Below, in pieces: positions 1-7,783 of a stretch of 42,526 nucleotides of DNA. Position numbers and translations under genes: made by a program. Numbering within the stretch: position 1 is the first letter of the stretch; every line of letters begins with the position of its first letter. The notes under the pieces were generated by a model that saw nothing but the letters and a program-made list of their open reading frames with translations, was not told the DNA's origin and made no database searches. The DNA comes from Chloroflexota bacterium. GTDB lineage: Bacteria > Chloroflexota > Chloroflexia > Thermomicrobiales > UBA6265. The stretch lies in contig JAFAEX010000155.1 of assembly GCA_023423795.1 (NCBI GenBank), positions 1 to 42,526 of the forward strand, written 5' to 3'.

Positions 1-255
1 CGTCGAGGATGCGTTCGGCCTCCTCGACGCGCTCGACCGCGGCCAGCGCTCGCGCCAACGCTGCCTCGATTGCGGCCAGATCGGCATCGACGCGTTTGGG
101 GCACTTGTCGCCACGCGCAATCCGCGCTCGGGCCATTTGCGCACGCCCCGACGCCACCGCCAGCGGTCCGCGCAGGTCGTGCGCCGGCAATGGCCTCTGC
201 TGGCCCGATTCGAGTTGGTGCCCGACCTGGTCAGGCGCATCGTCCCATTCTACGG
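1..255 (-). CDS. Sensor histidine kinase, N-terminal fragment (runs off the left edge)
   Basis: The minus strand is open from about 255 to the window edge. It encodes a dimerisation/phosphoacceptor helix with the H-box HDLRGPLAVASGRAQMA, where the His would be the autophosphorylation site, followed by a long Ala/Glu-rich helix typical of HisKA. The ATP-binding domain would lie outside the window. No ATG or GTG is in frame upstream of the H-box. The only plausible start is a TTG at 188-190 with AGAGG just before it, so the gene may start there or be a degraded remnant. It follows the receiver gene at 250-687 with almost no gap, so the two probably form a two-component pair. The H-box is seen; the kinase role is inferred. 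Confidence 0.5.
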
Positions 256-687
256 TGACGCCTCCTCCGTCGACCCCAAGCCAGCCTCGATCGCTGAGAT
301 CAGCTGCGCGATTCGGAACGGCTTGAGCACGACCCGCACGTCCAGCTCCGCGAGGTGGCGCTCGAGCGCTTCGACTTGCCGAACGGCCGCGGTGCAAAGC
401 ACCAGCGGCAGGGCGGCGGTGGCGTTGTGCGCCCGAAGCATGTTCAACAGGGTCCATCCCCCATCTTCACCCGCCCACATGTAATCGAGGACGATCAGGT
501 CGGGAGCGAGGGCCGCGATCTCGTCGACGCCACGGTTAACGTAGGCCCTCGTCGTCACACGGTAGGCTCCTTCAGTTTCGAGGAGGTCGCGGAAGAGCGC
601 GAGCATTTCGGGGTCGTTGTTGACGACCATAACGTGCGGTGGACGACGCTCCGGAGTGCACGAGCGCCGGGCAGGAATGGAAGTCAC
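250..687 (-). CDS. Stand-alone response regulator receiver protein
   Basis: A 145-residue protein made of one CheY-like receiver domain (about residues 18-136) with no output domain. The phosphoacceptor is Asp68 in LIVLDYM, the conserved Thr is in LCTA (Thr99) and the Lys is Lys122 in LKPF. The N-terminal acidic pocket is NND (23-25) instead of the usual DDD/DDE, so one Mg-binding acid is replaced by Asn. The GTG start at 687 was chosen because GGAG lies 7 bases upstream and it leaves a short leader before the first beta strand. The downstream frame encodes a histidine kinase H-box, the likely partner. Single-domain receivers usually act through protein contacts or phosphorelay; which applies here is unknown. 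Confidence 0.75.
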   Translation of the reverse strand: MTSIPARRSCTPERRPPHVMVVNNDPEMLALFRDLLETEGAYRVTTRAYVNRGVDEIAALAPDLIVLDYMWAGEDGGWTLLNMLRAHNATAALPLVLCTAAVRQVEALERHLAELDVRVVLKPFRIAQLISAIEAGLGSTEEASP

Positions 688-876
688 GTCGGTCTCCGAA
701 GAGCGCCCGAGCGAACTGGAGGGTCGCGCGGGGTGGGGTCGCTCTCCGACGGGCGGCCACACGGGGCGGATCAACTGCACGGCACGTGCATGTTGCGAAG
801 TGATGATACGCTATTCCGACAAGAAAGATGCGAATTCTTCTCGGCCAGAACCGACGCATCCGCCGCGTCGGGCAAC

Positions 877-918
877 CTCAGGATCGGGGCCTTAGAATAC
901 CAAGGCCCCGATCCTGAG
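877..918. repeat. Perfect 17-bp inverted repeat with 8-base loop
   Basis: Arms 877-893 and 902-918 are exact reverse complements around the loop agaatacc. Neither side has a T tract, so it is not a classic intrinsic terminator, but the hairpin is strong enough to stop or stabilise a transcript. It lies in the 313-base gene-free stretch 688-1000, downstream of the minus-strand gene at 1001-1225. I see no gene in the rest of that stretch. Confidence 0.6.
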
Positions 919-1000
919 CACCTGCCGCCCATGGGGTTCGTGTCCACGGGTTCCGGCGGGATCGAACCCAGGTCGGCGGGACCGGCGTCGTCCACCCGCC

Positions 1001-1225
1001 CTAGCCGACCTGGACGCTCTCCATCACGCGACGGAGTGGGCCGGTGTCCCGCAGTTCCAAGCTCCCGCGGCTGCGGCCAGTCCCCCTATTCCCGGCGAGT
1101 TCCTCGCAGCGTGCCGCGAACAACTCCTGGGCATCCTTCTGATCGACGGCGGCGTCCAGATGGACGTCGGGCCCGCCGTCGGCCCGCACCAACACCACCT
1201 CGAACTGCTTGCGACGGTCGTTCAT
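1001..1225 (-). CDS. Hypothetical protein, 74 residues
   Basis: A small ORF starting at ATG 1225 with a G-rich Shine-Dalgarno-like GGGGG 7 bases upstream. The product starts MNDRRKQFEVVLVRADGG and looks like a short beta strand, an acidic/Ala-rich helix (DQKDAQELFAARCEEL) and a second strand-helix, with no membrane segment or signal peptide. I do not recognise a family. It lies between the two-component genes and the two regulators, in a region I suspect belongs to an integrated element. It could be a chance ORF; the ribosome-binding site and balanced composition favour a real gene. Confidence 0.4.
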   Translation of the reverse strand: MNDRRKQFEVVLVRADGGPDVHLDAAVDQKDAQELFAARCEELAGNRGTGRSRGSLELRDTGPLRRVMESVQVG

Positions 1226-1538
1226 TCGCTGACCCCCATTTCGTGTCGATATGGCTCGCGCGGTCATGTCCTGCTCGGCGCCTCAATCGACCATCCGCAC
1301 GCGCGTGGCGACGGCGGCGCCAATGAAGTCGGCGTCGGTGGAAAGAAGGAGAAGCGGTCCGGGCCGCGCAATTCCAACGGTTCCAGACGAGGTTGGCCGT
1401 GGTGCTCGTCTTCCAATCAGGCGGGCCGACCAAATTGCGGCTTCGCTGCGCCCGGCGGAAATGCCAAGATTCCGGTAGCGAGCCCGGTCGTTTGACGGGT
1501 GGTTGATTCCCACCGAGACGTGCCGAACCCGCTCGCGG
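1226..1538. other. Gene-free stretch with nothing recognised
   Basis: About 310 bases between two minus-strand genes. Short open frames occur on both strands, but none has a ribosome-binding site or family-like sequence. No hairpin, tRNA or repeat was seen. Confidence 0.4.
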
Positions 1539-2078
1539 TCACGCCGATTCCCAGGCGGGGAACGTCGGGAGCAGCGCGTCCGGCGCCGGGCAGGCTTGCG
1601 CCAGCAAGCGCTTCGCCTGCGCCAGCCCTTCGGCGAGCGGATCCGACGCGCCGGCGAAGGCGACCGACCAGGTGAACGCGGCCGTGCCGCCCTCGGTCGC
1701 GGCCACCCGTTCGCCGATGTACTCCATCAGGTACCGCGTGCCGGAGGACACCATCGCCTGCGGGTCGATCGGCACCGCTACCACCTTGTCCTCCTGCGAG
1801 TCGAAAGCGCACCGCGATTCGAACCGCCAGTTGCGGAAGAAGCGGTACAGCGTCCCCTCCTGCCGGTCAGCCACGAGAACGATGTCGTACGGGCCAGCGA
1901 TCGGCGTCCCGGGATTGCTGCCAGCAGGGTGTGAAAGCGAAGAAGGATTCGACGTTGCAAGATCGTCGCGGTGTGTCGAGGTCGTAGTCACGATGAAGAC
2001 TCCGATCGCGCTGCCGGGGTTGCCTATCGTCCGTTTCGCCTCAAGGCGCAACGGCCGAAAAAAGGCTTCATGGTTCAT
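1539..2078 (-). CDS. Hypothetical protein overlapping an upstream regulator gene
   Basis: A 179-residue ORF starting at ATG 2078, 11 bases inside the 3' end of the helix-turn-helix gene at 2068-2391, so the two are probably translationally coupled. The first 60 residues are low complexity and Ser/Thr-rich. The C-terminal part, from about GPYDIVLVADRQEGTLYRFF, looks like a folded alpha/beta domain with several aromatic residues (YRFFRNWRFESRCAF) and an Ala-rich helix near the end. No signal peptide or known motif was seen and I do not recognise a family. The true start may be further in, since the N-terminal third is weak. Its position after a regulator suggests a co-regulated cargo gene. Confidence 0.5.
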   Translation of the reverse strand: MNHEAFFRPLRLEAKRTIGNPGSAIGVFIVTTTSTHRDDLATSNPSSLSHPAGSNPGTPIAGPYDIVLVADRQEGTLYRFFRNWRFESRCAFDSQEDKVVAVPIDPQAMVSSGTRYLMEYIGERVAATEGGTAAFTWSVAFAGASDPLAEGLAQAKRLLAQACPAPDALLPTFPAWESA

Positions 2079-2391
2079 CTGTCGATTGCGACGGCGGAGT
2101 CCGACGACTCACGGGTTTGCCCGCGGGGTTCCGTCCTGGCGCCGGTTCCCCGTCCGTCCGATCCGCGCGTGGCCAGTGAGGACCGCCCGATGCCGGTTGC
2201 CCGACGGGTTCGAGCACGATGTCGTCGGAGCAGAGGCCGAACACCTGACCGAGGCGGCGCAACTGCGGCACTTGGGGGGTTCGCCGTCCGGACTCCCACA
2301 GGTAAACCGCCTGCGGTTGAACGCCGATCTGGATGGCCAACTCGAACTGGGTCCAGCCGCGCTCCAGCCGCAGCTCACGGATCGTTTTCAC
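2068..2391 (-). CDS. Cro/C1-type helix-turn-helix regulator with disordered tail
   Basis: A 107-residue protein. Residues 3-57 form an XRE domain (TIRELRLERGWTQFELA, then IGVQPQAVYLWESGRRTP, then LRRLGQVFGL), with the Q-x-x-L and V-x-x-W-E-x-G-x-x-x-P pattern of the family. The remaining 50 residues are rich in Pro, Gly, Arg and Ser and probably disordered. The GTG start at 2391 was chosen because AGGAGG lies 9 bases upstream and the HTH begins at residue 3. It overlaps the next gene by 11 bases. The tandem octamer at 2428-2443 lies about 40 bases upstream, so the gene is probably autoregulated. It faces away from a second XRE gene at 2801. Confidence 0.75.
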   Translation of the reverse strand: MKTIRELRLERGWTQFELAIQIGVQPQAVYLWESGRRTPQVPQLRRLGQVFGLCSDDIVLEPVGQPASGGPHWPRADRTDGEPAPGRNPAGKPVSRRTPPSQSTDEP

Positions 2392-2427
2392 TCCCCGCCA
2401 CCTCCTCGCATGTTCACGTGCAGAGTA

Positions 2428-2443
2428 ACTATAACAGTATAAC
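2428..2443 (-). promoter_or_regulatory. Tandem octamer with extended -10 promoter, possible operator
   Basis: Read on the minus strand, two direct octamers GTTATACT and GTTATAGT stand head to tail in otherwise GC-rich DNA. The second gives TGTTATAGT, an extended -10 box, about 37 bases before the GTG start of the regulator at 2391. No convincing -35 was seen. The repeat would suit binding by that regulator, which is inference. The rest of the gap between the two regulators (2392-2800) holds no gene I can support. Confidence 0.5.
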
Positions 2444-2800
2444 CAATTCGATGGCGGCGAACCGACGTGTGAGTGCCGAGTGCAAGTGACCCCAACCATG
2501 GGCCTGCTGGCGGTCACCCAACCGGAGCCTGAGAGGAAGGGCCTGCGCAGGGTGCCTGCTTTGCATAGCGCAACCGGTTCATTGGCAGCCACTCGTGCGA
2601 CGGCGTGAGGCGGGACCGGAGTGTACTGACGGCTCCGGATGGCCGCACTGGTTGGAGACTCGGTTGTCGTCTCTCACGGAGGACCACAATGAGAGTGGTG
2701 CCCAAAACCAACGCGGTCGCCCCCTACTTTGATTGTTGTCACTACGTTTGTTTTTTGTTAGCCTTCGCTCAGTGAGAACTGGTCCGACGGAGGCAGTAGC

Positions 2801-3025
2801 GTGGAGTTTGACGGGACCCGATTGCGAAAGGTGAGAAAGGGACGGGCGCTGAGCCTGCGCGACCTGGGGAAGCTGGCGGGGGTGAGCTACGACGCCATCC
2901 ACGCCATCGAGGTCGGGAAGCAGGAGCCGCGGCCGTCCACGGTGCGGAAGCTGGCGGCGGCGCTCGGCATCGAGCCCGAAGTGTTGTTCACGAACCCGGA
3001 CGAATCGGGAAAAACCGTGGCTTGA
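2801..3025 (+). CDS. Small Cro/C1-type helix-turn-helix regulator
   Basis: A 74-residue single-domain DNA-binding protein. The XRE fold spans residues 7-62: RLRKVRKGRALSLRDLGKLA, then GVSYDAIHAIEVGKQEP, then VRKLAAALGI. The recognition helix and the I-E-x-G-x-x-x-P turn are intact. The GTG start is supported by GGAGG 7 bases upstream. It sits about 90 bases before the serine recombinase on the same strand, so it may control the recombinase or element excision, as small XRE proteins commonly do in mobile elements. That role is inferred from position only. Confidence 0.8.
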   Translation: MEFDGTRLRKVRKGRALSLRDLGKLAGVSYDAIHAIEVGKQEPRPSTVRKLAAALGIEPEVLFTNPDESGKTVA

Positions 3026-3117
3026 GCGAGCAGGCACGCAGCTTTTCATCAAGAGACCTCCACCCGCTGAGGTTAACGTCGGGTGAGGCGTAGGGAACGT
3101 AGCACGGAGTCGAGGCG

Positions 3118-4629
3118 ATGGGGTCGGCGAAGCGGGCAAAGGCAGACCAGGGCAAGCGGGCGGCGCTGTACGTCCGGGTTTCGAGCGAAGAACAGGTCGA
3201 GGGGTACAGCCTGTCGGCGCAAGAGCGGGCCATCCACGCCTACTGCGCCTTCCACGGGTTCCAGGTCGTCGCGGATTACCGCGACGAGGGCAAGAGCGCG
3301 CGGACCGACGACCTCAACAAGCGGCCGGCGTTCAAGCGGATGCTCGACGCCGCCGAGGCCGGGTCGTTCGACGCGGTGATCGTCCACAAGCTCGACCGCT
3401 TCGCGCGGAACCTTCGGGTGACGCTGGAAACGCTCGACCGGCTGGAAAAGGCCGGCGTCGGGTTCGTCAGCGTGAACGAGAACATGGACTTCGCCACGCC
3501 AATGGGCCGGGTCGTGCTGTCCACGATGGGCAGCCTCGCGGAGTTCTATTCCGACAACTTAAGCGCCGAGACCAAGAAGGGCAAGCACGAGCGCAAGCGG
3601 CAGGGGCTGTACAACGGCGTGCTTCCGTTCGGGACCGCAAAGGGCACGGACGGGCTGCCCGTGGCGCATCCGACGGCACACGCCGGACTGGTCCTCGCCT
3701 TCGAACTGGCCGCGGCGGGCAAGACCGATCGGGAGGTCGCCCAGGCGCTCAACGCCGCCGGATACCGCACGACCGGCAACCGCGGGGCGAATCCGTTCAC
3801 CAAAGACAGCGTGCGGGTGATCCTCCAGAACCGTTTCTACCTCGGCGAATTGCCGGATGGAGACGGCGGCTGGGTCGCGGGAAAGCACGACGGGTTGATT
3901 GATCCGGACCTGTTCGCCGCGGCCGAAGCGGCGCGGGCGCGCAACACCCGGCGGCCGATCCGGACGGGGAATGCAGGGCGGCCGTGGGCGCTCTCCGGCG
4001 TGGCGGTCTGTTCCTGCGGGGCGAGCATGGTCGCCAACGGGCGTCCGGGCGGGCGACGGAGCCTGCGATGCTACGGCCGGGCGCAGGGCAGCGGTTGCGA
4101 CGAACCGTCGTTTTACGAAGACGCCATCGACGACCAACTCGCCGGGATCGTCGGCCGCTTTGCGCTGCCGGAGTCGCGCCGGAAGCGGCTGGTTGCGGCG
4201 TGGGTGAAGCAGCAGGGTGAGCGCGGCAACCCGCCGGCCGAACGGGACCGCGTGCGCCGGAAGCTCGACCGGCTGCGTGATGCCTACCTCGACGGCGACC
4301 TCGAAAAGGGCGAGTACCAGCAGCGGAAGGCGGCGCTCACCGCGGAGCTAGCGGCGCTGCCGAAAGAGGCGGAACCGAGCGCGGCCGTGGCCGGGCGGCT
4401 CGCCGCCTACCTCGCGGACCTCGCCGCTGCATGGCGTGACGCGACCCCGGAAGAACGGAACCGGATCGCCCGGCAACTCTTCGCCGAAGCCGTCGTGGAA
4501 AACAGAACGGTCGTGGCGGTGAAGCCACGACCGGACCTGTTGCCATTCTTTCGCACCGTCAAATGGTGCGTCGGCGGAAGCGACGGGATTCGAACCCGCG
4601 ATCTCAGCCTTGACAGGGCTGCATGTTAG
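3118..4629 (+). CDS. Large serine recombinase (site-specific integrase)
   Basis: A 503-residue recombinase that would cut and rejoin DNA through a phosphoserine link. Residues 14-160 are the resolvase catalytic domain: YVRVSSEEQ holds the nucleophile Ser22, and HKLDRFARN holds the conserved Arg-containing motif. A recombinase domain (about 165-285) follows, then a zinc ribbon (CSCGASM and a later Cys pair, RCYGRAQGSGC), then a coiled coil around residues 360-420. GGAG lies 8 bases before the ATG. The last residues, GGSDGIRTRDLSLDRAAC, are a translation of the antisense strand of the tRNA-Asp gene, and the stop codon lies inside that tRNA. The original C terminus was therefore probably replaced at integration. 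The family is clear; substrate site and activity are inferred. Confidence 0.93.
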   Translation: MGSAKRAKADQGKRAALYVRVSSEEQVEGYSLSAQERAIHAYCAFHGFQVVADYRDEGKSARTDDLNKRPAFKRMLDAAEAGSFDAVIVHKLDRFARNLRVTLETLDRLEKAGVGFVSVNENMDFATPMGRVVLSTMGSLAEFYSDNLSAETKKGKHERKRQGLYNGVLPFGTAKGTDGLPVAHPTAHAGLVLAFELAAAGKTDREVAQALNAAGYRTTGNRGANPFTKDSVRVILQNRFYLGELPDGDGGWVAGKHDGLIDPDLFAAAEAARARNTRRPIRTGNAGRPWALSGVAVCSCGASMVANGRPGGRRSLRCYGRAQGSGCDEPSFYEDAIDDQLAGIVGRFALPESRRKRLVAAWVKQQGERGNPPAERDRVRRKLDRLRDAYLDGDLEKGEYQQRKAALTAELAALPKEAEPSAAVAGRLAAYLADLAAAWRDATPEERNRIARQLFAEAVVENRTVVAVKPRPDLLPFFRTVKWCVGGSDGIRTRDLSLDRAAC

Positions 4630-4648
4630 GCCACTACACCACGCCTCC
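4575..4648 (-). tRNA. tRNA-Asp (anticodon GTC)
   Basis: A complete cloverleaf on the minus strand. Acceptor GGAGGCG pairs with CGCTTCC (one G-U), the D stem is GTGT/ACAT, the anticodon stem CAGCC/GGCTG encloses CTGTCAA (anticodon GTC), and the T stem GCGGG/CCCGT encloses TTCGAAT. The discriminator base is G, and the full 3' CCA is not encoded. The 3' half overlaps the end of the serine recombinase gene, so it is the probable integration target. Confidence 0.95.
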
Positions 4649-4708
4649 AGCGCGGGCGAGAATACCAAACCCCGGCGCCGGGTGTCAAGGCGAAATGGTC
4701 CTGCCGGT

Positions 4709-5743
4709 TCACACCCGCACCTCCCGCCACTCGCCCCGGCAGGGGTTGCCCGCGCACGCCCAGATCACCCGCTCGGTCACGTCGATCACCACGCTGCCGA
4801 TCGTGCCGTAATCCAGCTCGCTCTCCGGCGCGTGGTGCTTGCAGACCGCCTTCGGCCAGTTGGCGTGGTCGGCCATGACCTCCTTCAGCCCGGGCACGTC
4901 GATGCGTCCCCAGCGCGCGGCCAGCAGCTTTTCGACCCGGTGCGTCCGCAGGCGGGAATTGAGCAGGTCCTCCTCCCGGTCGAGGTGGCGCAGCTCCGGC
5001 GAGCCGAAATGGTTCCCGTGGGCCAGGAATCCGTTGCCGCCCGGGATAAGCGCCCACTCCGCGCCCGACACCTCCACGTCGTAGAGGTCGCCGTCCGCGG
5101 TGGCCAGCAGGTGGTTGTTGCCGAACGCGCGTCCCGGTTCGGTCGCCGCCCGGATCGCCCCTTCGATCGTCGTTTCGGCCAGGATGCGCCGGTACGCCAG
5201 CAGCTTGGGGATGCCGGGCCGAGCGTCGCGGGCATAGAGCGCGTTGCCCACGGAACCCAGCCCGGCGGCGTTCACCCCCTGGTGCAGCATCAGCCCGGCG
5301 TAGGCGAAGGCCGCGAACGCCGGCGCGCCGTCCGGTTCCGCGCGGACCACGTAGGCGTACTCGCCCCAGCCCACCGTCGCGTCCTCGTTGTGCGCCAGCA
5401 GCACGTGCCCGTCCGCCGTCCCGGCCCCGGTCACGCCGCAGACGGTGCATTCGAACACCCCGGCCGCCTGCATCAGTTCCGCCGCCGCGTTGAGGACGAA
5501 CAGCGATTCGAACGCCACCCCGGCGCCCTCGGCCATCCCCCGCATCTCGGCGACCAGCCACGGCGCGACCGCCTCGGCCGCCGCCACGTACGGCCCGATG
5601 TTGGCGAGCGCCGCGTCGGGATCGACCCCGCCCAGTTCGGCCCGGCTCTGCGCGCACGCCGCCCGAATCTGGTCCTGCGCCCCGCGCCCGACATCCACGC
5701 CGATCTCGCGCGCGCTGCCGCCGGTTTCGATCAACGGGATCAT
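4709..5743 (-). CDS. C45-family autoprocessing acyltransferase/amidase (penicillin acyltransferase-like)
   Basis: A 344-residue Ntn hydrolase of the acyl-CoA:6-aminopenicillanate acyltransferase family. Known members cleave themselves just before a Cys, which becomes the N-terminal nucleophile for amide hydrolysis or acyl transfer. Here the candidate is Cys99 in VFECTVCGV, with the conserved AHNEDATV (Asp121) behind it, at nearly the positions known in the fungal enzyme. The residue before the Cys is Glu, where the fungal enzyme has Gly. The ATG at 5743 has AGGAGG 5 bases upstream. It is the last gene of the minus-strand run containing the peptide importer, so it may hydrolyse an imported N-acyl or peptide substrate. 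Substrate unknown. Confidence 0.85.
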   Translation of the reverse strand: MIPLIETGGSAREIGVDVGRGAQDQIRAACAQSRAELGGVDPDAALANIGPYVAAAEAVAPWLVAEMRGMAEGAGVAFESLFVLNAAAELMQAAGVFECTVCGVTGAGTADGHVLLAHNEDATVGWGEYAYVVRAEPDGAPAFAAFAYAGLMLHQGVNAAGLGSVGNALYARDARPGIPKLLAYRRILAETTIEGAIRAATEPGRAFGNNHLLATADGDLYDVEVSGAEWALIPGGNGFLAHGNHFGSPELRHLDREEDLLNSRLRTHRVEKLLAARWGRIDVPGLKEVMADHANWPKAVCKHHAPESELDYGTIGSVVIDVTERVIWACAGNPCRGEWREVRV

Positions 5744-5834
5744 GCGACCTCCTGTACGAGGCGGCCGGCCACAGGCGAAAGACGGTTCCGTAGTCCCCCG
5801 CTGAACCGCTCGCCTTTTCGACACCCGTAGCGCT

Positions 5835-5897
5835 TATCGCCTGTCGCCTGTCGCCTGCCGCTTGTCGCCTGTCGCCCGTCGCCTGTCGCCTATCGCC
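5835..5897. repeat. Nine-unit heptamer tandem array
   Basis: Nine consecutive 7-base units with consensus TGTCGCC and variants TATCGCC, TGCCGCT and CGTCGCC. The array sits between the permease and the acyltransferase and includes the permease stop codon (5890-5892), so the last two Arg codons of the permease are made of repeat. It resembles the heptamer arrays called STRR in cyanobacteria, in form only. Confidence 0.85.
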
Positions 5898-6822
5898 TCG
5901 GGTCGAGCGCATCCCGCAGTCCGTCGCCGAGGAAGTTGATCGCCAGCACCGCAACCGTCAGCGTGATGCCGGGCGCGATGATCAACAGCGGCTGGGTCGT
6001 CGAATAGGGCCGGGCCGCGTTCAGCATGTTCCCCCAGGTCGGCGTGCCAGGCGGCACCCCGAATCCGAGGAACGACAGCGTCGCCTCCGACAGCATCGCG
6101 TACGCCATGTTCAGCGTCGTCGTCACCACCACCGCGCCCACCACGTTCGGCAGCAGGTGACGCAGCACGATCCGGCCGCCCGGCGCGCCGATCGCGTGGG
6201 CCGCGTCCACGAAATCCCGCTTCTTCAGCGACAGGAACTCGCCGCGGACGATCCGCGCCAGCCACATCCACGAGAACAATCCGAGGAACAGGATCACGCC
6301 GCCGACCGAACTGCCCGCGATCGAGAACAGGATCAGCAGCAGGAAGATCGCCGGGAAGGCCAGCATCACGTCCACGAACCGCATCAGCGCGGTGTCCACC
6401 CAGCCGCCGGCGTACCCCGCCACCGCGCCGACCAGCACCCCGATCACGGTCGAGAGCAGCGCCGTTGCCAGTCCCACCAGCAGCGACACCCGCCCGCCCC
6501 AGATCAGGCGGCTAAGCTGGTCGCGCCCGAGGTCGTCGGTGCCCAGTGGATGCTCCGCCGACGGCGCCGCGGTGATGTTGAACAGGTCGATCTCGTTCTC
6601 GCCATACGGCGCGATCGCCGGCGCGAACACCGCCGCCAGCGTCAGCAGCACCAGCGCCACCAGCCCGACCAGGGCCAGCTTCGCCTTCCGCAACCGCGCC
6701 AGCGCCAGTTGCCACGGCGAGCGCGGCGGCCGCGCGGTCAGCGCCGCCTGCCGCCCCAGCGATGCCGGATCCGCCGGCTCGGCCGCGGTCAGGTCCCACT
6801 CGGAAACGCTCGGCGCACTCAT
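5890..6822 (-). CDS. Dipeptide/oligopeptide ABC transporter permease, DppC type
   Basis: A 310-residue inner-membrane permease. A soluble N-terminal leader is followed by a first membrane span (about 45-68), the periplasmic stretch typical of DppC/OppC (IDLFNITAAPSAEHPLGTDDLGRD), and five further spans. The cytoplasmic EAA-type loop DAAHAIGAPGGRIVLRHLLPN would contact the ATPase. It overlaps the upstream permease gene by ATGA, so translation is coupled. The stop lies inside the heptamer array. With the DppB-type partner it would form the channel of a peptide importer; specificity cannot be read from the sequence. Confidence 0.93.
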   Translation of the reverse strand: MSAPSVSEWDLTAAEPADPASLGRQAALTARPPRSPWQLALARLRKAKLALVGLVALVLLTLAAVFAPAIAPYGENEIDLFNITAAPSAEHPLGTDDLGRDQLSRLIWGGRVSLLVGLATALLSTVIGVLVGAVAGYAGGWVDTALMRFVDVMLAFPAIFLLLILFSIAGSSVGGVILFLGLFSWMWLARIVRGEFLSLKKRDFVDAAHAIGAPGGRIVLRHLLPNVVGAVVVTTTLNMAYAMLSEATLSFLGFGVPPGTPTWGNMLNAARPYSTTQPLLIIAPGITLTVAVLAINFLGDGLRDALDPRR

Positions 6823-7769
6823 TGGAGCGAGATCCGCGGGTCGAGCAGGCCGTACAGGATGTCGGCGATCAGGTTGCCGATCACGATCAGCACCGCGCCC
6901 AGCAGGAGGATGCCCATCAGCACCGGATAGTCACGAATCGTCAGCGCGTCGAAGAACAGGCGCCCCATCCCCGGCCAGGAAAACACCGTCTCGGTCAGCA
7001 CCGCCCCGGTGAGGTAGAGCGGCACGTCGATCGCCACCACCGTCACCAGCGGAATCAGGCTATTGCGCAGCGCGTGCGCGGTCAGCACCCGCCGCTCGCC
7101 CACGCCCTTGGCCCGCGCCGTCCGCACGTAGTCCTGCCCGAACTGCTCCAGCGTGGCCGAGCGGACGTAGCGGCTCCAGGCGGCAATCGACCCGATGGCG
7201 ATGGTGATCGCCGGCAAGGCCAGGTGGCGCAGCAGGTCGCCCAGCCCGCCTCCGTCCGGCGAATACATGCCCGCCGAGGGCAGCCACCCGAGCCGCACCG
7301 CGAACAGGATCTGCAGCATCAGCCCGAACCAGAAGACCGGCATTGCCAACCCGAAGTAGCTGACGAACGAGGTCAGGTTGTCGAACCAGCCGTACGGGTT
7401 GCGCGCGGCGACGATGCCGAAAAACAGCGACGACGCCAGCGCGATCGCCAGTCCCGCCGCCATCAGCACCACGGTATTGGGGAAAACGTCGCCGATCACC
7501 TCCGTCACCGGCCGGTACTGGGAATACGACATGCCCAGGTCGCCGCGCAGCAGGTTGCCGATCCACACCAGCAACTGCTCGTGCGGCGGCCGGTCCAGCC
7601 CCATGTTATGGCGAATCTGCGCCAGTGCCTCCGGGGTCATGCGCGCGTTGCGGGCGAACATGGCGTCCGGCCCGCCCGGCGCGAGCTGCATGAACAGGAA
7701 CGACAGCACCGCCACGCCCAGCAGCAGCGGCACCGCCCCGATCAGCCGGCGGATCGTGAATCGCAGCAC
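6819..7769 (-). CDS. Dipeptide/oligopeptide ABC transporter permease, DppB type
   Basis: A 316-residue permease beginning MLRFTIRRLIGAVPLLLGVA, the usual DppB/OppB first span, followed by the periplasmic motif PGGPDAMFARN, which resembles the family's PGDP region. Five more spans follow, and the EAA loop YVRTARAKGVGERRVLTAHALRN is well preserved. The order binding protein, DppB, DppC on one strand is standard. The usual DppD and DppF ATPase genes are absent from the cluster, so the ATPases must come from elsewhere in the genome. A heptamer array and 16-bp inverted repeat lie between this gene and the binding-protein gene. Confidence 0.93.
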   Translation of the reverse strand: MLRFTIRRLIGAVPLLLGVAVLSFLFMQLAPGGPDAMFARNARMTPEALAQIRHNMGLDRPPHEQLLVWIGNLLRGDLGMSYSQYRPVTEVIGDVFPNTVVLMAAGLAIALASSLFFGIVAARNPYGWFDNLTSFVSYFGLAMPVFWFGLMLQILFAVRLGWLPSAGMYSPDGGGLGDLLRHLALPAITIAIGSIAAWSRYVRSATLEQFGQDYVRTARAKGVGERRVLTAHALRNSLIPLVTVVAIDVPLYLTGAVLTETVFSWPGMGRLFFDALTIRDYPVLMGILLLGAVLIVIGNLIADILYGLLDPRISLQ

Positions 7770-7783
7770 GGGAAACCCCAGGA

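Larger units (their letters stand above)
1..4629. mobile_element. Probable integrated element next to tRNA-Asp (left end outside the window)
   Basis: The recombinase abuts and enters the 3' end of tRNA-Asp, the classic arrangement for an element inserted into a tRNA gene. On that logic the element lies left of about 4600. The genes there fit accessory cargo: two XRE regulators, unknown small genes and a single-domain receiver with a kinase fragment. I found no second copy of the tRNA 3' end between 1 and 3100, so the left boundary is not visible and may lie outside the window. Confidence 0.4.

Noticed and set aside
950..1010. A T-arm-like sequence on the minus strand (GGGTTCGATCCCGCC) that might mark another tRNA or an att site
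   Set aside because: The T stem does not pair properly, no acceptor or anticodon arm can be folded, and it does not match the tRNA-Asp 3' end.
2731..2765. A promoter for the XRE gene at 2801 in the T-rich block before it
   Set aside because: TTGTCA is present, but no acceptable -10 box lies 16-18 bases downstream.
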